Shown: positions 52,828 through 61,509, numbered from the stretch's first letter. The stretch: 64,000 nucleotides of DNA from Bradyrhizobium sp. S69 (GCF_009766005.1 NZ_LMUK01000046.1:1-64000); one strand, 5' to 3'. Numbers and translations: made by a program. Notes: generated by a model from the letters alone, not told the origin.

Positions 52828-55203
52828 TCAATCCTTCAACGTGTAGGCGATGACGTAGTCGCCGCGCTTGGTGCCGAACGAGCCATGGCCGCCGGCCGCG
52901 GTGACGACATATTGCTTGCCGTCGACCGCGTAGCTCATCGGCGTCGATTGCGCGCCGGCCGGCAGGCGATCTTCCCAGACCACCTTGCCGTTACGCACGT
53001 CGTAAGCCCGGATCGTGTACTCATAGGTTCCGGTGTAGAAGGCGACCCCGCCCGCGGTCGTCATCGGCCCGCCCAGCATCGGCACGCCCATCTTGAACGG
53101 AAGCGGCAGCGGCGTGGTATCCCGGATGGTGCCGTTGGGATGCTGCCAGACGATCTTCATGGTTTTCAGATCGATCGCGGCCATCGAGCCCCAGGGCGGG
53201 CGGTAGCACGGCACGGAGAAGGGCGAGAGAAAGCTCGAAATATCCACCCCGAACGGCGTGCCATACATCGGCTGCGCCCCGACCTCGCTGCCGACCGGCT
53301 TATCGGCCGTCGGCGCGGCAGGGTTGAGCGGGCCGCGCGGAATGAGCTTCGACCTGAACGGCAGCGACATCGGGTTGGCGATGGCGATCTGTCTCACAGG
53401 GTCGACCGCGATGCCGCCCCATTCGAACATGCCGAGATTACCCGGGAATACCAGCGTGCCCTGCAACGACGGCGGCGTGAACGTGCCCTCGTAACGCAAC
53501 CGATGGAACATGATCCGGCACAGCAGTTGGTCGAAGATCGTGCCGCCCCACATGTCGGCGCCGGTCAGCTTCGCCTCGGGGCGGAACGTCAGCTCGGAAA
53601 ACGGCTGCGTCGGCGCGGTGCGGTCGCCGGGCGCGGGTCCCTGCGGCACCGGACGTTCCGGCGCCGGCACGATCAGCTCGCCGGTCCTGCGGTCGAGCAC
53701 GAACAAATTGCCGACCTTGGTCGGCTGGATGATCGCGGGGACGACGCCTTTGGCCGTCGTGACATCAACCAGGCTCGGTTGCGAGGGAACGTCCATGTCC
53801 CAGAGGTCATGATGCACGGTCTGGTACGACCAGACGCGCTTGCCGGTATTGATATCCAGCGCGACGATCGAGCTGGAATAGCGTTCGACCAGCGCATCGC
53901 GATTGCCGCCCCAGATGTCAGGCCCGTTATTGCCGGTGGGGATGTAGACCAGATTCAATTTCGGATCGAACGAGGATGCGATCCACGAGTTCGGCGAACC
54001 GTTGGTGTAATGCCGCGTCGGCGACGGCAGCGCATTCTCGTCGGCGGCACCGGAGTCCCAGGCCCAAACCAGTTTGCCGGTGGTGACATCGAAGCCGCGG
54101 ATCACGCCGGACGGCACCTCGACCGCATAATTGTCGATCACCGCGGCGGCGACGACCATGATCTTGTCGCTGACGACCGGCGGCGAGGTCGGCTCGAAGA
54201 AGCCCGCCGTCTTGTTTCCCATCCCTTGCTGCAGGTCGAGGGTGCCGTGATCGGCAAAGCCATCGCAGAGCTTGCCGCTGTCGGCATCGAGCGCGATCAT
54301 GCGCCCATCATTGACCGGCAGGAAGATCCGCCGGCGGCATTCGGCGGGCGCCGGACTGCCGCTGCTATCGACCGCGCCCGCCGAGGCCTCGTGGTAGGAG
54401 ACCCCGCGGCAGGTCATGTGCTGGAACGTGTTGTTGAAATTCAGCTTCGGATCGTACCGCCAGCGCTCGGTGCCGGTCTTGGCGTCGAGCGCGAACAGCA
54501 CCTGGTGCTGCGAGCAGAGATAGAGCGTATCGCGCACCTTGATCGGGGTGACCTCGAAGGTGGTCTCGCCGGAATCGTTTGGCGTCGCGACATCGCCGGT
54601 GCGGAAGGTCCATGCCACCTTGAGGTTGCCGGCATTGTCCGGCGTGATCTGCTTCAGCGGCGAATAACGCTGTCCGAATTGCGTGCGGCCATAGGCGCGC
54701 CAGTCGCCATCCGGTTGCGGGTCGGCTTCGCTTTGCGGTACCGCGGACGCAGTCTCGACGATCGTGCCGTTGATGTCGTGAGTGCTGGACAGAAGCGCGA
54801 CGCCGAGGACGGCCGCGGCCGCCACGACGCCGATCCAGAGCGGCGCGGTCGCGCGTGCGTAAGAGGCCGGCTGGTTTTGCCCCAGGGCGCGAACGATCAT
54901 TGGCGCCAGCAGCCAGAGTGCCATCGGGAAGATGATGTCGCCGCGCGCGGCGAGCGGCCACCAATCGAATTGCACCTCATAGACCGCCCACGCCAGCGTG
55001 CCGATCAGCACGATCGCAAACAGCCACAGCGCCGAGCGCCGTTGCGCCAGCAACAACGCGGCCGTGGCGAGAATGCCGACACCGAGGATGATATAGAAGA
55101 CGGAGCCGCCCAGCGCGGCGAGCCAAATGCCGCCGCCCGCAAGCAGCAGGCCGATCAAGCCATAGATGATACCCGTGATGAAGATGGCCCTGGATCGCTG
55201 CAT
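52828..55203 (-). CDS. gcd: Membrane-bound PQQ-dependent glucose dehydrogenase (glucose/quinate/shikimate family)
   Basis: The 791-residue quinoprotein has five N-terminal transmembrane spans (to about residue 145), then the eight-bladed PQQ propeller: GDWRAYGRTQFGQRYSPLKQ, WTFRTGDVA, repeated tryptophan-docking motifs (LVWAWDSGAADENALPSPTR, WSYQTVHHDLWDMDVPSQP) and a C-terminal GGPMTTAGGVAFYTGTYEYT, YVVTAAGGHGSFGTKRGDYV. It oxidises aldoses (or quinate/shikimate) in the periplasm and passes electrons to ubiquinone. PQQ synthesis genes are not in the window. The OprB porin follows. Confidence 0.95.
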   Translation of the reverse strand: MQRSRAIFITGIIYGLIGLLLAGGGIWLAALGGSVFYIILGVGILATAALLLAQRRSALWLFAIVLIGTLAWAVYEVQFDWWPLAARGDIIFPMALWLLAPMIVRALGQNQPASYARATAPLWIGVVAAAAVLGVALLSSTHDINGTIVETASAVPQSEADPQPDGDWRAYGRTQFGQRYSPLKQITPDNAGNLKVAWTFRTGDVATPNDSGETTFEVTPIKVRDTLYLCSQHQVLFALDAKTGTERWRYDPKLNFNNTFQHMTCRGVSYHEASAGAVDSSGSPAPAECRRRIFLPVNDGRMIALDADSGKLCDGFADHGTLDLQQGMGNKTAGFFEPTSPPVVSDKIMVVAAAVIDNYAVEVPSGVIRGFDVTTGKLVWAWDSGAADENALPSPTRHYTNGSPNSWIASSFDPKLNLVYIPTGNNGPDIWGGNRDALVERYSSSIVALDINTGKRVWSYQTVHHDLWDMDVPSQPSLVDVTTAKGVVPAIIQPTKVGNLFVLDRRTGELIVPAPERPVPQGPAPGDRTAPTQPFSELTFRPEAKLTGADMWGGTIFDQLLCRIMFHRLRYEGTFTPPSLQGTLVFPGNLGMFEWGGIAVDPVRQIAIANPMSLPFRSKLIPRGPLNPAAPTADKPVGSEVGAQPMYGTPFGVDISSFLSPFSVPCYRPPWGSMAAIDLKTMKIVWQHPNGTIRDTTPLPLPFKMGVPMLGGPMTTAGGVAFYTGTYEYTIRAYDVRNGKVVWEDRLPAGAQSTPMSYAVDGKQYVVTAAGGHGSFGTKRGDYVIAYTLKD

Positions 55204-55464
55204 GGCTGCTCCGATGCGAAAAGCGACCGGCCCGTCCCGCGCAAGCGCAACAGACCGCGTCCGCTTTCAGGTAGCTTCGTCCAATCAACCCTAACTGGCA
55301 ACCGTCAACTGCTGCATTCATGCAACATTCGAGCGTTAAGTCGCGACCCCAAACCGCGCCGCAGCAGGCTTCTTCAAATACGCGCCAAATGTTCAACAAC
55401 GAACACGGCAGGTGAGGGGGCTTATTCACGTCGATTGAGATCGAGTCGATGAAGTAATTTCCGT
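55204..55464. other. gcd upstream region
   Basis: These 261 bp before the first repeat presumably hold the gcd promoter. There is no gene-like frame and no clear palindrome. From 55465 to 56564 the gap is packed with repeats described separately. Confidence 0.5.
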
Positions 55465-55602
55465 CGTCCCGGCCTAGCGCGCAATTGCGCGTAAGGCGCC
55501 GGGACCCATAACCCCTGGCGTGCATTGCTTCGGAAAGCGTCTGCCGCGTTGCCAATACGAGAAGACACGGCGTATGGGTCCCGGCGTTCGCCGGGACGAC
55601 AA
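55465..55602. repeat. REP-like inverted repeat, GTCGTCCCGGC family
   Basis: GTCGTCCCGGC at 55465-55475 is mirrored by GCCGGGACGAC at 55592-55602. Inner hairpins end GGGACCCATA and begin TATGGGTCCC, so two small hairpins sit inside one large one. Related to 60573-60691 and, more distantly, 331-419. Confidence 0.9.
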
Positions 55603-55628
55603 AATTAGCATTTTGTTCGTGCAAAGCC

Positions 55629-55712
55629 GTCATTGCGAGGAGCGAAGCGACGAAGCAATCCATGTCACAAGCAAGAGCTGGATTGCTTCGTCGCTTCGCT
55701 CCTCGCAATGAC
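55629..55712. repeat. REP-like inverted repeat, GTCATTGCGAG family
   Basis: GTCATTGCGAGGAG at 55629-55642 is mirrored by CTCCTCGCAATGAC at 55699-55712. The inner arms AGCGAAGCGACGAAGCAATC and their complement extend the stem nearly to the centre, so this is the most perfect member of the family in the window. Confidence 0.92.
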
Positions 55713-55734
55713 GTTGATAGGTTCACGACACGAC

Positions 55735-56453
55735 TCCGTATTCTCGCGGCATGATGTGCCCGAGCTTTGCAAATTCGTTCGCCCCAAAAGAAGAGGGCGC
55801 AGGCGACCCTCAGAAGAAGAGGGCGCAGGGAAGACCGGGTGCACGCTGCACCCGCGGTCCCGTGTGCAAAGGGTGATAAAAAAACGCACACGAGCATACA
55901 GGTTCAGCGGAGGCAATCCGGCCTTCCCTGCGCGATGGCGTTACGGCTTATTCCGTGCTCTCCCCGGCGAGACCTGGCTTGTTTGCCACCGTCGCTCCCA
56001 GGAAGCGTGAGCTTCCGAGAACTTGACACCAGCCATCGGGGCGTCAGGACCACACGACTTTGCCGTCCGCGAACGCTTGCGCTCGTCTTTCGCAAACGCC
56101 ACGGCCCACCGCATCCCACCGCGCGTGTCGTGACGTGCGCAACGCCCCTCTCATCGGGCGGGATGGAGTCGTTCTGAAGTGTGTCGGGTAGGAAGGTAAA
56201 GCGAAAAATTTTTCGCAAGAGGGCTGGACAGGATTTTGCGCGAGCGAGGTGAGTTGCCCGACGGGTTGATTTGTCGCACCCGAAAGCGGTAGTTCGTCCT
56301 TGCGACTCAACCGGGCGAGGCGAACGCCCGCCGCGATCACAGGCTCCGCGAAGCAATCCATCTTGAGCCGTATGCGGGCAAGGTAGTTAGCTCACCCGTG
56401 CTTGGCCTTCTCACTCATTTCGCTTCCGCATCGTAAGAAATCCCGCAACCGCG
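55735..56453 (+). repeat. Dispersed long repeat, copy D
   Basis: The core is 111 bp, 55823-55933: outer arms GCGCAGGGAAG (55823-55833) and CTTCCCTGCGC (55923-55933), hairpin 1 GGGTGCACGCTGCACCC, hairpin 2 CGTGTGC (55861-55867) with GCACACG (55886-55892). Just upstream a GAAGA-GGGCGCAGG segment is partly duplicated. Downstream it matches copy C through GGGCTGGACAGGATT and GTTGCCCGACGGGTTG, and reaches the decayed gene tail at 56415-56453. Confidence 0.88.
56415..56453 (-). pseudogene. 3' remnant of a paralogue of the 52-residue gene
   Basis: The minus strand encodes GCGISYDAEAK then TGA. A 30-nt block differs from the end of the gene at 49060-49218 (GCGISYDAEAQ) by one base. The upstream coding part is missing; a GTAGGGCGG palindrome starts 12 bp away at 56465. 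Both tails adjoin a copy of the long repeat. Confidence 0.75.
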
Positions 56454-56464
56454 TCGATAGCCCC

Positions 56465-56532
56465 GTAGGGCGGATCAGCGAAGCGTGATCCGCCGTTTGC
56501 CAACGCGAACGCCTTTGGCTGATCCGCCCTAC
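56465..56532. repeat. Inverted repeat, GTAGGGCGGATC family
   Basis: GTAGGGCGGATCAG at 56465-56478 is mirrored by CTGATCCGCCCTAC at 56519-56532, with an inner CGTGATCCGCCGTTTGCCAA segment. Copies occur at 58508-58598 and 59012-59093. It lies 32 bp past the stop of the epimerase-like gene. Confidence 0.9.
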
Positions 56533-56564
56533 GAACTGACGATGTCGCCGTGGGCCCGCGGGCA

Positions 56565-57464
56565 CTATCCACCCTTAACGTATTTCCGCCAGTTGTGCGC
56601 TTCCTTAAAGCCCAGCACCTCGCGCGCCTTCTTGTTCGACAGCGGCGCCTCGTACTCGCCGAGTTCGCGGGTGATCCGGACGTTGGGACAATAGCGGCCC
56701 AGCACGTCGCGGGTCGGAATGTTGGCGGTGATGGTGTCGTTGACGGCGTTGAAGACCTGAAAGCCGAGCCCGTCTTTCTGGATCGCCAGATGCACGATCT
56801 CGCCGAGGTCGCGGGCGTCGATATAGCTCCAGGCATTGCGCTTTCGCGACGGCAGATTGGCCAGGAAGCCGGGAAACATCTCGTATTCATCCGGCTCGAT
56901 CACGTTTCCGATCCGCAGCGCATAGATGTCGATGCCGTAGCGCATCGCGAAGGCGCGCGCGGTCTTTTCATTGACGACCTTGGAAAGCCCGTACGAATCC
57001 ATGGGATCGGTGTCGTAATCCTCCTCGAGCGGGAAGCTCCTGAAATCCTTGTCGCCTTCGGCAAAGCAGACGCCGTAGGTGGTTTCGCTGGAGGCGATCA
57101 CGATCTTGCGGACGCCGAGTTTGGCCGCGGCTTCGATCACATTGTAGGTGCTGATCGTGTTGACGCGGAACGTTTCGTTATCCGGCTCGATCAGCACCCG
57201 CGGTATCGCGGCAAAATGCACGACGGCGTCCGGCGGCGACGGCGGCTTGCCGTCTGCGAAACGGTCGAGGCCGAAATGCGTGGTCAGGGCGTTGAAGGCC
57301 TGGCCGCTGTCCGTCAGATCGGCGATCAGGGTCTTGATGCCGGGATGATCGAACGGCTTGAGATCGACATTGAGAAGGTCGTAACCCCTGCTCTTCAGAT
57401 GCGGCAGGGCGTGCCTGCCGGCCTTGCCGGTTCCCCCGGTGAATACCACGCGCTTGCCTGTCAT
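56565..57464 (-). CDS. NAD-dependent epimerase/dehydratase-like short-chain oxidoreductase
   Basis: From the ATG at 57464 the product is 299 residues. An extended SDR fold is clear: VVFTGGTGKAGRHALPHL (Rossmann TGxxGxxG), VVHFAAIPRVL, the catalytic Tyr and Lys in DSYGLSKVVNEK (YxxxK) with IASSETTYG before it, and LRIGNVIEPDEY. The C terminus ends in EVLGFKEAHNWRKYVKGG. Sugar-nucleotide epimerases and uronate dehydrogenases share this form; no glycan genes adjoin to narrow it. The frame upstream to 57584 is unsupported. Confidence 0.92.
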   Translation of the reverse strand: MTGKRVVFTGGTGKAGRHALPHLKSRGYDLLNVDLKPFDHPGIKTLIADLTDSGQAFNALTTHFGLDRFADGKPPSPPDAVVHFAAIPRVLIEPDNETFRVNTISTYNVIEAAAKLGVRKIVIASSETTYGVCFAEGDKDFRSFPLEEDYDTDPMDSYGLSKVVNEKTARAFAMRYGIDIYALRIGNVIEPDEYEMFPGFLANLPSRKRNAWSYIDARDLGEIVHLAIQKDGLGFQVFNAVNDTITANIPTRDVLGRYCPNVRITRELGEYEAPLSNKKAREVLGFKEAHNWRKYVKGG

Positions 57465-57613
57465 TTTCCGTTTCCGTCCGTTGTCGATCGAATGATGGAG
57501 ACGCAGTGTAATCCGGCCATTGCGGCGACAGTGCACACATCGACGTGTCGTTGCGTGCGGCCTGGTCCGATCAAGCGCCGTCACCCGCCATTTTCCGATA
57601 CCGAAAATTCCTC

Positions 57614-57660
57614 TTGAACATTGTTCATTTTTGGCTTAGACATATTTGAACAATGTTCAA
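57614..57660. promoter_or_regulatory. Two operator-like dyads upstream of the CREST-type gene
   Basis: TTGAACATTGTTCA at 57614-57627 and TTGAACAATGTTCAA at 57646-57660 are near-perfect dyads. Each is the reverse complement of the other apart from the last base, and their centres are about 32 bp apart (three helical turns). The second spans a possible ATG at 57653, favouring a downstream start for the gene. Confidence 0.78.
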
Positions 57661-58492
57661 TCATGTGATGGATCCGAAAATGCCAACCTTTTCCTGTGCG
57701 GACGCGTCGACCGGCCCGGGCCAGCCCATCAAGCCGTATATCAAGTACGCGCCAACGCTCCTCACCATCGGCATCATGGTGATCATGGCGGCCTACGGAC
57801 CCATCGCGCAGCCGCTGCATTACAACGAATTCGCCGACGGATCGGCGGCTTTCGGCATCCACCACGCCGCCGATGTGCTTTCCAACGCGGGGTTCGCCCT
57901 GGTCGCGATCTGGGGCTGGCTGACCCTTTGGCCCCGGCGCAGCAGCGACCGATTGCGCGCGGGATGGCCAGGCTACAGGTTGTTTCTGATCGGCCTGTTG
58001 CTCACCGCTTTCGGGTCCGGCTTCTATCATCTCGCCCCCGACAATGCCCGCCTGATCTGGGACCGGCTGCCGATCGCGCTGGTTTGCGCCGGCCTGCTCG
58101 TCGGCGTTCGCGGCGATACCCAGCCCGGATCGAAGACGGAAATCGAAGCGATCGTTCTCGGGCTTTTCGCCGTCGCCAGCGTCGCATGGTGGGTCTACAC
58201 CGACAGCAGCGGCGCGGGCGATTTGCGACCCTATCTCCTGTTGCAGGTACTGCCGCTCGTCCTCATCCCGTTATGGCAGGCGATTTATCGCGCGCCGCGC
58301 ATCGATCGCATCGCCTTCGCCGCGGCGATGGCGCTCTACGTGCTGGCCAAGATCGCCGAGCTGCTCGACCACAAGATCGCGAATACTTTCGGCTTCGTCA
58401 GTGGGCACACCTTGAAACACCTGATCGCCACGATGGCCACCGCCGCGGTCGTCTGGGGGCTGAGCCGGCGATTTTCGGAGGATATAGGATAG
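57653..58492 (+). CDS. Seven-span CREST-superfamily (ceramidase-like) membrane protein
   Basis: The frame gives 279 residues from 57653. ATGs at 57668 and 57680 are better candidates because an operator-like dyad covers the first. Seven spans follow PTLLTIGIMVIMAAYGPIAQ. Metal-site features of the CREST superfamily (alkaline ceramidase, PAQR) can be seen: SNAGF in span 2, GSGFYHLAPDNARLIWDRLP (His then Asp) and the C-terminal SGHTLKHLIATM with paired His. It is likely a zinc-dependent amide or lipid hydrolase; the substrate is unknown. Confidence 0.8.
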   Translation: MFNHVMDPKMPTFSCADASTGPGQPIKPYIKYAPTLLTIGIMVIMAAYGPIAQPLHYNEFADGSAAFGIHHAADVLSNAGFALVAIWGWLTLWPRRSSDRLRAGWPGYRLFLIGLLLTAFGSGFYHLAPDNARLIWDRLPIALVCAGLLVGVRGDTQPGSKTEIEAIVLGLFAVASVAWWVYTDSSGAGDLRPYLLLQVLPLVLIPLWQAIYRAPRIDRIAFAAAMALYVLAKIAELLDHKIANTFGFVSGHTLKHLIATMATAAVVWGLSRRFSEDIG

Positions 58493-58507
58493 CGATTGCG
58501 GTGACAG

Positions 58508-58598
58508 CCCTTAGGAAGGATCAGCGAAGCGTGATCCGCCGTTTGCCAATGTGAAGAGGCGGATACGCCTTTGGCTAACTAACTAATTCGCCCTACGA
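58508..58598. repeat. Inverted repeat, GTAGGGCGGATC family, diverged copy
   Basis: It shares GGATCAGCGAAGCGTGATCC and CGCCGTTTGCCAA with the copy at 56465 and GTGAAGAGGCGGAT with the copy at 59012. The outer left arm has decayed (CTTAGGAAGG). It lies just past the CREST-type gene stop. Confidence 0.8.
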
Positions 58599-58691
58599 GC
58601 TGTCGCATGAAGAAAATGTAATTTCCGGAGCGCGAACCGCGACAAAGCAGCTCTCGTCCTATGAGCATAGGTCAAAATCAGGAGCTGTCCA

Positions 58692-58997
58692 ATGCTTACG
58701 AAATCCAGGTTCGTTGCCCTCACAGTCCTGGCTCTCACGATAGGCAGTCTGCCTGCCAAAGCCACAGAACTGCACGTCGGCAATGCCATGTTCGACGCCA
58801 TCCTCAACGATGCACTTGCCGCCCACCGTCGCTATTACGGCGTCGGTGACCCAAGGTGCCCGATCGTTCGAACCTCGGACCGTTACGGCAACTACACCGG
58901 GCGGGTTCATACATGCCAGCTTCCGCCAAGGATTTCTAATGGCGTCATCGAGATGCATTCCCGCCGTTTGAGCGTAGGAGACGAAGACCAAAGGTGA
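58692..58997 (+). CDS. Small exported protein of unknown function
   Basis: The 101-residue protein (ATG 58692, CAGGAG upstream) has a signal peptide (MLTKSRFVALTVLALTIGSL, cleavage near AKATEL) and a mature part of about 78 residues with two cysteines (DPRCPIVRT, VHTCQLPPR) that may form a disulfide. DAILNDALAAHRRYYG is helical. I do not recognise the family. It lies between two GTAGGGCGG-type palindromes. Confidence 0.75.
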   Translation: MLTKSRFVALTVLALTIGSLPAKATELHVGNAMFDAILNDALAAHRRYYGVGDPRCPIVRTSDRYGNYTGRVHTCQLPPRISNGVIEMHSRRLSVGDEDQR

Positions 58998-59011
58998 TCG
59001 GTCTTTAAGCC

Positions 59012-59093
59012 CGTAGGGCGGATCCGCGAAGCGTGATCCGCCGTTTGCCTACGTGAAGAGGCGGATCACGCCTTTGGCTAATCCGCCGTACGA
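59012..59093. repeat. Inverted repeat, GTAGGGCGGATC family
   Basis: GTAGGGCGGATCCGCG at 59012-59027 is answered by GGCTAATCCGCCGTAC ending 59093, with inner arms GCGTGATCCGCC/GGCGGATCACGC. This is the third copy within 2.7 kb, two of them bracketing the small exported gene. Confidence 0.88.
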
Positions 59094-59237
59094 GCTTGCT
59101 TACCTAAGGTATTGGAACAGTAGAGCACGTAATTTGAAATGTCGTATATCCGCAGCGACTACCGTCAATAGTGCTGAGTTGCTGCTTTTTCGGCGCCTCG
59201 CATCGCATGGCGTCGCCGCCGCCCGCTATTAGCGCGC

Positions 59238-60449
59238 TCACTTCTTCACCATCGCACACGCCGGGTCCATCGGCCCGAACGCGTCTTCGCCGGATATCTT
59301 GGCCAGTACCTTGTAATAGTCCCACGGATATTTCGATTCCTCGGGCGACTTGACCTGGACCAGCATCAAATCGTGCACCATCAGATTATCCTCGCGCAGT
59401 TTGCCGTTGCGGGCGAAAAAATCCTCGATCGGCTTCTCGCGCATCTTGGCGGCGACCTTGAGCGGCTCGTCGGTGCCGCTGTCCTTGATGGCGTTGAGGT
59501 AAACCATCACGGACGAATAGACGCCGGCCTGCCACATCGTCGGCATCCGGTTCATCTTGGCGAAATAGCGTTTTGACCATTCGCGGGTCTTGTCGTCCAT
59601 GTCCCAATAGAACGACGTGGTCAGCAACAACCCCTGCGCCGCCGGCAGTCCCAGCGAATGAATGTCGGTGATCAGCGCCAGCAGGCCGGCCATCTGCTGG
59701 CCGCCTTTCAGCACGCCGAACTCGCCGGCGGTCTTGATCTCGTTCATGTTGTTTGGTGGGCCACCGGCGATGCCGATGATCTTGGCCTTCGAGGCCTGGG
59801 CCTGCAGAATGAACGAGGACAAATCCGGCGTGGCAAAGGGCGGCTTCACCGAGCCCAACACCTTGCCGCCGTTCTTGAGGATCACGGCGGACGCGTCGCG
59901 CTCCAGCGAATGGCCGAACGCGTAATCGTCGGTGATGAAGAACCAGCTATCGCCGCCGCGCTTCACCACTTCCTGCGCGGTGCCGACTGCAAGCGCGCGG
60001 GTGTCGAACACCCACTGGATAGCGTAGGGCGAACAGAACTTGCCGTGGAAATCCGCCGAGCCGGTCGAATGCGTGATGAACATCCGCTTCTTTTCATTGG
60101 CGATGTTCTGCACCGCGAGGCCGACAGCGGACACCGGCACGTCCACGATCAAATCGACCTGCTCGGTGTCGTACCAGCGCCGCGCGATCCCGGCGCCGAT
60201 ATCCGGCTTGTCCTGGTGGTCGCCGACGATTACCGAAATCGGCTTGCCGAGCACCGTGCCGCCGAAATCGTCGACCGCCATTTGCGCTGCGGTGACCGAT
60301 CCCTGGCCGGTCGGGGTCGAGGCCGGCCCGTTCATGTCGGTCAGCACGCCGATCTTGACCACATCATCCGACACCTGCGCCAGCGCCGCGGACGACGACA
60401 GCAGCGCGCCCGCGAATGCGGCGAGTAGCGATAATTTTCCTGACAACAT
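59238..60449 (-). CDS. Branched-chain-amino-acid-type ABC transporter substrate-binding protein (LivJ-like)
   Basis: From the ATG at 60449 (GGGAGG upstream) the product is 403 residues. A signal peptide (LSLLAAFAGALLSSSAALAQ) precedes a type-I periplasmic binding fold: VVKIGVLTDMNGPASTPTGQ, AQMAVDDFGGTVLGKPISVI, DVPVSAVGLAVQNIANEKKR, HSTGSADFHGKFCSPYAIQW and the C-terminal FGPMDPACAMVKK. It is of the subgroup common for aromatic or other organic ligands in Bradyrhizobium. No permease or ATPase genes adjoin it. Confidence 0.93.
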   Translation of the reverse strand: MLSGKLSLLAAFAGALLSSSAALAQVSDDVVKIGVLTDMNGPASTPTGQGSVTAAQMAVDDFGGTVLGKPISVIVGDHQDKPDIGAGIARRWYDTEQVDLIVDVPVSAVGLAVQNIANEKKRMFITHSTGSADFHGKFCSPYAIQWVFDTRALAVGTAQEVVKRGGDSWFFITDDYAFGHSLERDASAVILKNGGKVLGSVKPPFATPDLSSFILQAQASKAKIIGIAGGPPNNMNEIKTAGEFGVLKGGQQMAGLLALITDIHSLGLPAAQGLLLTTSFYWDMDDKTREWSKRYFAKMNRMPTMWQAGVYSSVMVYLNAIKDSGTDEPLKVAAKMREKPIEDFFARNGKLREDNLMVHDLMLVQVKSPEESKYPWDYYKVLAKISGEDAFGPMDPACAMVKK

Positions 60450-60572
60450 CCCGTTTCCTCCCGTGACCATCCGGCGCATTGGCCGTGTTGCTTGGCCGGG
60501 AGCCTAACTCAGCCGGCGGGCCCTTTTTGCTATTATTCCGTGGCTGCCGTCAACGCGACTGGGGATCGTTAT

Positions 60573-60691
60573 GTCGTCCCGGCGCAGGCCGGGACCCATA
60601 GCCCCTGGCGTCAGTAGGAGCAGAAGGCCTTTGCTCCATCGACACAACGCGAGTCCTCGCCGTATGGGTCCCGGCGCAAGGCCGGGACGAC
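60573..60691. repeat. REP-like inverted repeat, GTCGTCCCGGC family
   Basis: GTCGTCCCGGC at 60573-60583 is mirrored by GCCGGGACGAC at 60681-60691, with inner hairpins GTCCCGGCGCAGGCCGGGAC and GTCCCGGCGCAAGGCCGGGA. It lies in the gap between LivJ-like and mobA genes on the same strand. Confidence 0.9.
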
Positions 60692-60700
60692 GCGAGGATG

Positions 60701-61330
60701 TTAGTCTCCATCCAACTCCGCCAACCGCTCCGCTTCCGCGACATCCTCGATCGTGTTGGCATTGAAGAACGGATCGAGCGGCGCTGTCGGCCAGGCGACG
60801 GTGGCCAATTTGTAGCGAGCGGTCCAGCGGTCGACCCGCCTGATATTGTCCTGCACCAGCGCGTGGCGAAGCTCGTCGCGCAGGGCGACGCGCCATAGTC
60901 CGATCACCGGATGCGACTGTCCGCCGGAGGCCGCGACCGCGAGTTGGGCGTCTTCGCTCACCAGCGCCTCGTTAAGGCGGGCCACCAGATCGCGCGGCAG
61001 GAACGGACAATCCGCCGCCGCGCTCAACACCATCGAAACCCCGGGGCGATGGGCGGCGGCCCAATCGAGTGCGGCGAGAATGCCGGCGAGCGGCCCGGGA
61101 AAGTCCTCGACGGTGTCGGGGACAACGGCCAAGCCAAACCGCGCAAACCGTGCCGGATCGCCATTGGCATTGAGAATGAGCTCGCCGCATTGCGGCTTGA
61201 GCCGCGCGATCACGCGGTCGAGGATGGTGCGACCGCCGATCTGGCGCATCGGCTTGTCGCCCCCGCCCATCCGCCGCGCCAGCCCGCCGGCCAGCAGCAC
61301 GCCGGGAATGGCCTCGTGGCTCACAGCCAT
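60701..61330 (-). CDS. mobA: Molybdenum cofactor guanylyltransferase MobA
   Basis: From the ATG at 61330 the product is 209 residues. The nucleotidyltransferase signature is present near the N terminus ([20 protein letters not shown]), with [30 protein letters not shown] and [17 protein letters not shown] (metal-binding Asp). It transfers GMP from GTP to molybdopterin to form the dinucleotide cofactor of DMSO-reductase-family enzymes. Extra residues to 61369 are unsupported. It is divergent from mobB, with a palindromic repeat in the gap. Confidence 0.94.
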   Translation of the reverse strand: MAVSHEAIPGVLLAGGLARRMGGGDKPMRQIGGRTILDRVIARLKPQCGELILNANGDPARFARFGLAVVPDTVEDFPGPLAGILAALDWAAAHRPGVSMVLSAAADCPFLPRDLVARLNEALVSEDAQLAVAASGGQSHPVIGLWRVALRDELRHALVQDNIRRVDRWTARYKLATVAWPTAPLDPFFNANTIEDVAEAERLAELDGD

Positions 61331-61429
61331 GTCGCGCGATCGATCTTCATCATGTCGGCAGGTTAGCATGACAAGCAGCGTTAGCCGATATAAAGCAACT
61401 CGTAGAATGAACGAAATGCGACCAGTTCG

Positions 61430-61509
61430 TCATTGCGAGCGAAGCGAAGCAATCCATGGCAGCGAAGCAAGGGCTGGATTCTTCGTCGCTGTCGCTCCTC
61501 GCAATGACG
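61430..61509. repeat. REP-like inverted repeat, GTCATTGCGAG family
   Basis: GTCATTGCGAG at 61430-61440 is mirrored by CTCGCAATGAC at 61499-61509. It ends 13 bp before the mobB ATG, an unusual promoter-proximal position that would put the hairpin in the mobB leader. Confidence 0.88.

Noticed and set aside
52822-55452. 876-residue open frame on the plus strand opposite gcd
   Set aside because: It is an Arg/Asp/His-rich shadow of a high-GC gene; the opposite strand encodes a complete PQQ dehydrogenase.
57614-57660. SOS/LexA control of the CREST-like gene
   Set aside because: The dyads have GAAC-N3-GTTC, not the GTTC-N7-GTTC box used by alphaproteobacterial LexA.
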